Assembly (NCBI RefSeq): GCF_001426485.1
Contig: NZ_LMET01000001.1
Location: 2,594,121 to 2,658,120 of the forward strand
Direction: 5' to 3'
Length of the DNA stretch: 64,000 nt
From: Aeromicrobium sp. Root472D3
GTDB lineage: Bacteria; Actinomycetota; Actinomycetes; Propionibacteriales; Nocardioidaceae
In this document: positions 59,362 to 64,000 of the stretch, piece by piece
Layout: every line of letters begins with the position of its first letter
How positions within the stretch are numbered: the stretch's first letter is position 1
Notes under the pieces: model-generated
What the model was told of the DNA's origin: nothing
Seen by the model: only the letters and a program-made list of their open reading frames with translations
Databases searched by the model: none
Program-made: the position numbers and the translations under genes

Positions 59362-62300
59362 ATGACCGAACTCTCACTGGCCGAACGCAGCGTCGACCTG
59401 GTCCGCACCTGGACCGATGCCCGCCGCCCCCGAGGCCGCCGCACCACGGCCGCCGCCGCCCGCCTCGCGACGCTCCTGAAGGATCCGCAGGGCCTGCAGT
59501 TCACGATCGGCTTCGTCGACCGCGTCGTGCGACCCGACGACCACCGGGTCGCGGCCCGCAACCTGCGGCACCTCGCCCGTGAGCTGCCCGGGTTCCTGCC
59601 CGCGACGCAGAAGATCCTGCTGAAGCTCGGCGCCTTCGTGTCGCTCCTGCTGCCGGGCCTCGTCGTCGGCGTCGCGCGTCGCACCCTGCGCCGCATGGTC
59701 GGCCACCTGGTCGTCGACGCCCGCCCGCAGCAGCTCGGCCGGGCCATCAGGAAGCTGCGCGCCGGCGGCGACCGGCTCAACCTCAACCTGCTGGGCGAGG
59801 CCGTCCTGGGCGACGGCGAGGCCGCCCGTCGCCGCGACGGCACGCTCGAGCTGCTCGAGCGCGACGACGTCGACTACGTCTCGATCAAGGTCTCCTCGGT
59901 CGCCAGCCAGCTCTCGATGTGGGCGTTCGACGAGTCCGTCGCCCGGGTCGTCCAGCAGCTGACGCCGCTCTACGAGCGGGCTGCCACCGGCGAGCCGACG
60001 TTCATCAACCTCGACATGGAGGAGTACAAGGACCTCGACCTGACGGTCGCGGTCTTCACGTCGATCCTCGAGTCGTTCCCCGACCTCGAGGCCGGCATCG
60101 TGCTGCAGGCCTACCTCCCGGACGCCCTCGGCGCGATGCAGGAGCTGCAGGCCTGGGCCGCGCAGCGTCGTGCGGCCGGGGGCGCGCCGATCAAGGTGCG
60201 CCTCGTCAAGGGCGCCAACCTCGCGATGGAGCGCGTCGACGCCACGGTGCACGGGTGGCCGCTCGCGACGTGGTCGAGCAAGCAGGAGACCGACACCAAC
60301 TACAAGCGCGTCCTGCAGTGGTCGCTGACGCCCGAGCGCGTCGACGCGGTCCGCGTCGGCGTGGCCGGCCAGAACCTGTTCGACGTCGCGTACGCCTGGT
60401 TGCTCGCGGGCGACCGCGGCGTCCGCGACGCCGTCGACTTCGAGATGCTGCTGGGCATGGACACCGGTCCGGTCGACGCGGTGCGCGGCGACATCGGCCA
60501 GCTGCTGCTCTACACGCCGGTCGTCAGCCCCGCCGAGTTCGACGTCGCGATCTCGTACCTCGTGCGCCGCCTCGAGGAAAACGCCAGCACCGACAACTTC
60601 ATGTCGGCGGCGTTCGAGCTGTCGTCGGACGCGACGCTCCTCGATCGCGAGACGCAGAGGTTCCTGGCCTCGGTCGAGGCCCTCGACACCTCCGTGCCGC
60701 AGCCCCACCGCCGCCAGGACCGGTCGACCGAGGCCTCGACCCCGTCGACCGGGACGTTCGCCAACACCCCCGACACCGATCCGTCCACCGAGGCGAACCG
60801 CGAGTGGGCGCGTCTCGCGCTGGCCCGCTCGACGTACACGCAGGTCGGTGCCGAGACGGTCCGCACCGGGTCCGTGCCGGGCCCGGCCTCGCTCGAGACG
60901 ATCATCCACGAGACCCGCGACGCGGCCGCCCAGTGGCATGCGCGCGGCTCCGACGTGCGCGCGTGGATCCTCCACCAGGCCGCCAGCGCGCTCGGCGCCC
61001 GGCGCGGCGACCTCGTGTCGGTCATGGCCGCCGAGGCCGGCAAGACCGTCGCCGAGGCCGACGTCGAGGTCAGCGAGTCGATCGACTTCGCGAACTACTA
61101 CGCCGAGGCCGCCCGGAGGCTCGACGCCGTCGACGGTGCCGAGTTCGTGCCCGACCGGCTGACGGTCGTCGCCCCGCCGTGGAACTTCCCCGTGGCGATC
61201 CCCGCCGGCTCGGTCCTCGCGGCGCTCGCGGTCGGCAGCGGCGTCGTGATCAAGGCCGCGCCGCAGACCCGCCGCTGCGCCGCCGTGATGGTCGAGGCGC
61301 TGTGGCAGGCCGGCGTCCCGCGCGACGTCCTGCGGTACGTCACGATCGACGAGGGAGCGCTCAGCAAGGCGCTGATCTCCCACACGTCGGTCGACCGGGT
61401 CATCCTGACGGGCGGCTGGGAGACGGCCGACCTGTTCCGCTCGTGGCGTCCCGACCTGCCGCTGCTCGCCGAGACCAGCGGCAAGAACGCGATCGTCATC
61501 ACTCCGAGCGCCGACATCGACCTCGCGGTCGCCGACCTCGTCAAGAGCGCCTTCGGCCACGCGGGCCAGAAGTGCTCGGCCGCGAGCCTGGCGATCGTCG
61601 TCGGATCCGTCGCCGCGTCCGAGCGGTTCCGCCGCCAGCTCGTCGACGCCGTGTCGTCGCTCAAGGTCGGCCACCCCGACGACCCCGAGGTGTCGATGGG
61701 GCCCGTCATCGAGCCTCCCCGGGGCAAGCTCCTGCAGGGGCTCACCGAGCTCGGCGAGGGCGAGACCTGGCTGCTCGAGCCCCGGCAGGTCGGGACCGAC
61801 GGCCGGGTGTGGACTCCCGGCATCCGCACCGGTGTGCGCCCCGGCAGCACGTTCCACACCACCGAGTACTTCGGACCCGTCCTCGGCATCATGCAGGCCA
61901 CCGACCTCGACGAGGCGATCGCCTGGCAGAACGCGACCGACTACGGCCTGACGGCCGGGATCCACTCGCTCGACGCCGACGAGGTCAACCGCTGGATCGA
62001 CGCCGTCGAGGCCGGCAACCTCTACGTCAACCGCGGCATCACCGGCGCCATCGTGCAGCGCCAGCCGTTCGGCGGCTGGAAGCGCTCGTCGGTCGGCACG
62101 ACCGCCAAGGCCGGCGGCCCGAACTACCTGACGCACCTCGGCACGTGGCGTCCGCGCGCCCTGCGACCCTCGACCGACGACGCCGCGGTGACGTTGGCCG
62201 CGCCCGTGCAGGCCCTCCTCGACGCCGTCGCGGCCCACCTGCCGGACGTCGAGAACCGGCGCCTGCGTGCTGCCGCGCAGTCCGACCACGTCGCGTGGAC

Positions 62301-62760
62301 GCGCGAGTTCGGCGCGGTCAAGGACGTCTCGGGCCTCGAGGTCGAGCGCAACGTGTTCCGGTACGTCCCGGTGCCCGTCACGGTCCGCGCCGAGGGTCTC
62401 GGGCCCGACCTCGTCCGCGTGCTCCTGGCGGCCGCCCGCACCGGCTCCGACGTGACGGTCAGCACCGCGACCGCCCTGCCCGACGGCCTCGTGCCGGGGG
62501 CGCGCGTCGAGAGCGGCGAGCAGTGGCTCGCCCACGTGGCCGAGCAGCGTCCGGCCCGGGTGCGTCTCATCGGCCAGGACGCCCTCGCGGTCGCGTCGGC
62601 CGTCGACGGCGACCCCGACGTCGCGATCTACTCCGGTGCCGTGACCCCGTCCGGACGTGTCGAGGCGCTGCCGTTCCTGCAGGAGCAGTCGATCTCGATC
62701 ACCAACCACCGCTTCGGCAACCACGACAGCGAGTTCGACCGTGTCCTCCCCCGGCGCTGA
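59362..62760 (+). CDS. putA: Bifunctional proline dehydrogenase / delta-1-pyrroline-5-carboxylate dehydrogenase
   Basis: PutA of 1132 residues converting proline to glutamate. The FAD-dependent PRODH barrel occupies about residues 60-430 (DDVDYVSIKVSSVASQLSMWAF, INLDMEEYKDLDLTVAVF, VRLVKGANLAMERV). The P5C dehydrogenase (about 490-925) has VVAPPWNFPVAIPAGSVLAAL, the catalytic Glu in LLAETSGKNAIVI and Cys in FGHAGQKCSAASL, then NLYVNRGITGAIVQRQPFGGWKRSSVG. The last 190 residues form a C-terminal domain without the active-site set. A TAAGGT overlaps the MFS stop, 9 bases before the ATG, as a possible own promoter. Confidence 0.95.
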   Translation: MTELSLAERSVDLVRTWTDARRPRGRRTTAAAARLATLLKDPQGLQFTIGFVDRVVRPDDHRVAARNLRHLARELPGFLPATQKILLKLGAFVSLLLPGLVVGVARRTLRRMVGHLVVDARPQQLGRAIRKLRAGGDRLNLNLLGEAVLGDGEAARRRDGTLELLERDDVDYVSIKVSSVASQLSMWAFDESVARVVQQLTPLYERAATGEPTFINLDMEEYKDLDLTVAVFTSILESFPDLEAGIVLQAYLPDALGAMQELQAWAAQRRAAGGAPIKVRLVKGANLAMERVDATVHGWPLATWSSKQETDTNYKRVLQWSLTPERVDAVRVGVAGQNLFDVAYAWLLAGDRGVRDAVDFEMLLGMDTGPVDAVRGDIGQLLLYTPVVSPAEFDVAISYLVRRLEENASTDNFMSAAFELSSDATLLDRETQRFLASVEALDTSVPQPHRRQDRSTEASTPSTGTFANTPDTDPSTEANREWARLALARSTYTQVGAETVRTGSVPGPASLETIIHETRDAAAQWHARGSDVRAWILHQAASALGARRGDLVSVMAAEAGKTVAEADVEVSESIDFANYYAEAARRLDAVDGAEFVPDRLTVVAPPWNFPVAIPAGSVLAALAVGSGVVIKAAPQTRRCAAVMVEALWQAGVPRDVLRYVTIDEGALSKALISHTSVDRVILTGGWETADLFRSWRPDLPLLAETSGKNAIVITPSADIDLAVADLVKSAFGHAGQKCSAASLAIVVGSVAASERFRRQLVDAVSSLKVGHPDDPEVSMGPVIEPPRGKLLQGLTELGEGETWLLEPRQVGTDGRVWTPGIRTGVRPGSTFHTTEYFGPVLGIMQATDLDEAIAWQNATDYGLTAGIHSLDADEVNRWIDAVEAGNLYVNRGITGAIVQRQPFGGWKRSSVGTTAKAGGPNYLTHLGTWRPRALRPSTDDAAVTLAAPVQALLDAVAAHLPDVENRRLRAAAQSDHVAWTREFGAVKDVSGLEVERNVFRYVPVPVTVRAEGLGPDLVRVLLAAARTGSDVTVSTATALPDGLVPGARVESGEQWLAHVAEQRPARVRLIGQDALAVASAVDGDPDVAIYSGAVTPSGRVEALPFLQEQSISITNHRFGNHDSEFDRVLPRR

Positions 62761-62868
62761 GTCGCGGGCGTCGGCGCGCCGCCCAGACCTGGCCGCCGGC
62801 CCGCCTACGATGGGAGGACGGTCCAGGTGAACGCCCACCCGGCACCGCCACACGTCGGAGGCGATGGC

Positions 62869-63861
62869 ATGCGCGATCTCAGTCTCGAGGGATTGAGCGA
62901 GGACAAGCGGTTCCTCGTCGCACGTGACGTCACGACCGGCGCGACGTACCGCATTCCCGCTGATCACCGCCTCTCTTCCCTGATCGGCACGCCGTCCCGC
63001 ACGCCTGCCCGTGGCGGGAGCACCTCCGGCCAGATGGAGATCCGCATGCCCAGCTCACTCAGCCCCCGCGACATCCAGTCCCGCATCCGGCGCGGCGAGT
63101 CGCCCCAGGCGGTCGCCGACTCCGCCGGCGTCCCGGTCGAGCAGATCACCGGCTTCGCGGGCCCCGTGCTCGCCGAGCGCGAGTTCATGTGCGAGCAGGC
63201 CCGCAAGACCGCGATCCGGCGCAAGCACATCGGCGGTGCCGGCGTGCAGCTCGGCATCCTGGTCGCCGAGAACATCGCGGCCTCCGGGGGCGTTCCCGAG
63301 TCGGCGCAGTGGGACTCGTGGCGACGCGAGGACGGCCGGTGGACCGTGCTGGTCACGCCGGACGACGCCACGCACCCGGCGACGTTCCTGTTCGACGTCA
63401 AGAGCCGCTACGTCCTGCCGGCCGACGAGTTCGCGCACGAGCTGGTCGGCGACGTCGCCCTGCCCGACTCGACCGACATGGCGATCGCCGACGCGGTCCG
63501 CTCCTCGGAGCGTCCGGTCGACGACGTGCCCGAGATCGACGAGGTCGCGGTGGTCGACGAGGTCGAGCCCGTCGCGTCGCAGGTCGAGATCCCCGACCCG
63601 ATCGAGCCGGTCGAGGAGGAGGTCCTGACGGGCGTCTCCTCGCTCAAGGAGGCACGCGACCGTCGTGCGATGGAGCAGCTCGCCCTCGGCGACGCCTCCG
63701 CCTCGGAGGACGCACCGGCGGCCCAGGTCGAGGAGGACGACTTCGAGGACGGTCTCGAGCAGAACGTCGCGGTTCCCGACACGATGGGCCCCCGCAAGAA
63801 GCGTCACGAACGTCGTCGCGTCCCCAGCTGGGACGAGATCATGTTCGGCAAGGACGACTGA
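62869..63861 (+). CDS. sepH: Septation protein SepH (DUF3071)
   Basis: An actinobacterial division protein that promotes FtsZ assembly at the septum, 330 residues. The start MRDLSLEGLSEDKRFLVARDVTTGATYRIPADHRL is the conserved N-terminus, and GGAGG lies 7 bases upstream of the ATG at 62869. A helix-turn-helix-like block is at about residues 65-105 (SPRDIQSRIRRGESPQAVADSAGVPVEQITGFAGPVLAERE). The C-terminal half is acidic and variable (EEEVLTGVSSLKEARDRR), ending RKKRHERRRVPSWDEIMFGKDD. TACGAT at 62806-62811 may be its -10, giving a leader of about 50 bases. Confidence 0.93.
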   Translation: MRDLSLEGLSEDKRFLVARDVTTGATYRIPADHRLSSLIGTPSRTPARGGSTSGQMEIRMPSSLSPRDIQSRIRRGESPQAVADSAGVPVEQITGFAGPVLAEREFMCEQARKTAIRRKHIGGAGVQLGILVAENIAASGGVPESAQWDSWRREDGRWTVLVTPDDATHPATFLFDVKSRYVLPADEFAHELVGDVALPDSTDMAIADAVRSSERPVDDVPEIDEVAVVDEVEPVASQVEIPDPIEPVEEEVLTGVSSLKEARDRRAMEQLALGDASASEDAPAAQVEEDDFEDGLEQNVAVPDTMGPRKKRHERRRVPSWDEIMFGKDD

Positions 63862-63875
63862 CCGCCGGTTCCCGC

Positions 63876-63971
63876 TCGCCAGCCGCGAGGGACGACCCCG
63901 ACCCCGGTCGCCAGCCGCGAGGAACGAGCCCGACCCCGGTCGCCAGCCGCGAGGAACGAGCGGCGTGAGCG
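63876..63971. repeat. Three tandem 32-bp repeats downstream of sepH
   Basis: TCGCCAGCCGCGAG recurs at 63876, 63908 and 63940 at exactly 32-base steps; the intervening sequence is nearly the same (GGACGACCCCGACCCCGG, GAACGAGCCCGACCCCGG, then divergence). The third copy runs into GCGGCGTGAGCGAAGCGAGG, a string of GCGA-type motifs. It contains no gene that I can support. Confidence 0.85.
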
Positions 63972-64000
63972 AAGCGAGGCGGCCCACTTCACCATCCGCC

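Noticed and set aside
63876..63971. CRISPR array
   Set aside because: The copies are directly adjacent with a fixed 32-base period and no unique spacers; no cas genes are present.

Overview
The window is about 70% G+C, densely coded, and reads as chromosomal core DNA of an actinomycete. WhiA, SepH, DUF4193, DUF3710, DUF3093, a CeoBC pair and a ferrochelatase with C-terminal iron-sulfur cysteines all point there. The overall look suggests a member of the Nocardioidaceae such as Aeromicrobium or Nocardioides; the genus is inference. I see no tRNA, rRNA, CRISPR array, phage or insertion sequence, and no gene-free stretch longer than 300 bases.

Layout. 1-7382: a minus-strand run uvrA-uvrC-rapZ-yvcK-whiA (excision repair, then envelope and sporulation control). 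7543-10103: a metallo-hydrolase and several small membrane, secreted or lipoprotein genes, one behind a LexA-like box. 10100-15172: a P450 with a membrane partner, an amino-acid permease, and terC behind a predicted manganese riboswitch. 15290-17374: uvrB. 17424-23808: a lipid block (TetR regulator, SDR, FadA2-type thiolase, FabG4, MaoC hydratase, thioesterase) with a shared divergent operator. 23874-28275: PAC2 protein, dxs, an SMP-30-like protein and a flavin reductase. 28351-39258: a xylose system, with xylB-xylA-ROK repressor on the plus strand and xylF-xylG-xylH-ROK on the minus strand, separated by a PP2C phosphatase and a zinc-ribbon metallo-hydrolase. 39407-45642: aconitase with two candidate operators, then an RDD protein and a very polytopic zinc-ribbon membrane protein. 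45737-47877: an ABC ATPase/permease pair. 47906-58084: a block whose order resembles M. tuberculosis Rv2689c-Rv2701c (RNA methyltransferase, APC transporter, ceoB, ceoC, DUF3159, OB-fold, DUF3710, dut, DUF3093, DUF4193, suhB) followed by ferrochelatase. 58141-63861: an MFS protein, bifunctional putA and sepH. 63876-63971: a 32-bp tandem repeat.

Regulatory DNA is the most interesting layer. Many genes carry a TANNNT hexamer ending 6-8 bases before the start codon, the signature of leaderless mRNAs. Other candidate sites are a switch in the terC leader in which the aptamer P1 strand and the Shine-Dalgarno compete for one segment, a MerR-type promoter with a 19-bp spacer filled by an 18-bp palindrome, and a 24-bp perfect palindrome plus a DtxR/IdeR-like box upstream of aconitase. 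I found no clearly new multi-gene system. The least explained items are the small gene behind the LexA-like box, the PP2C/zinc-ribbon hydrolase pair, and the zinc-ribbon polytopic membrane protein.
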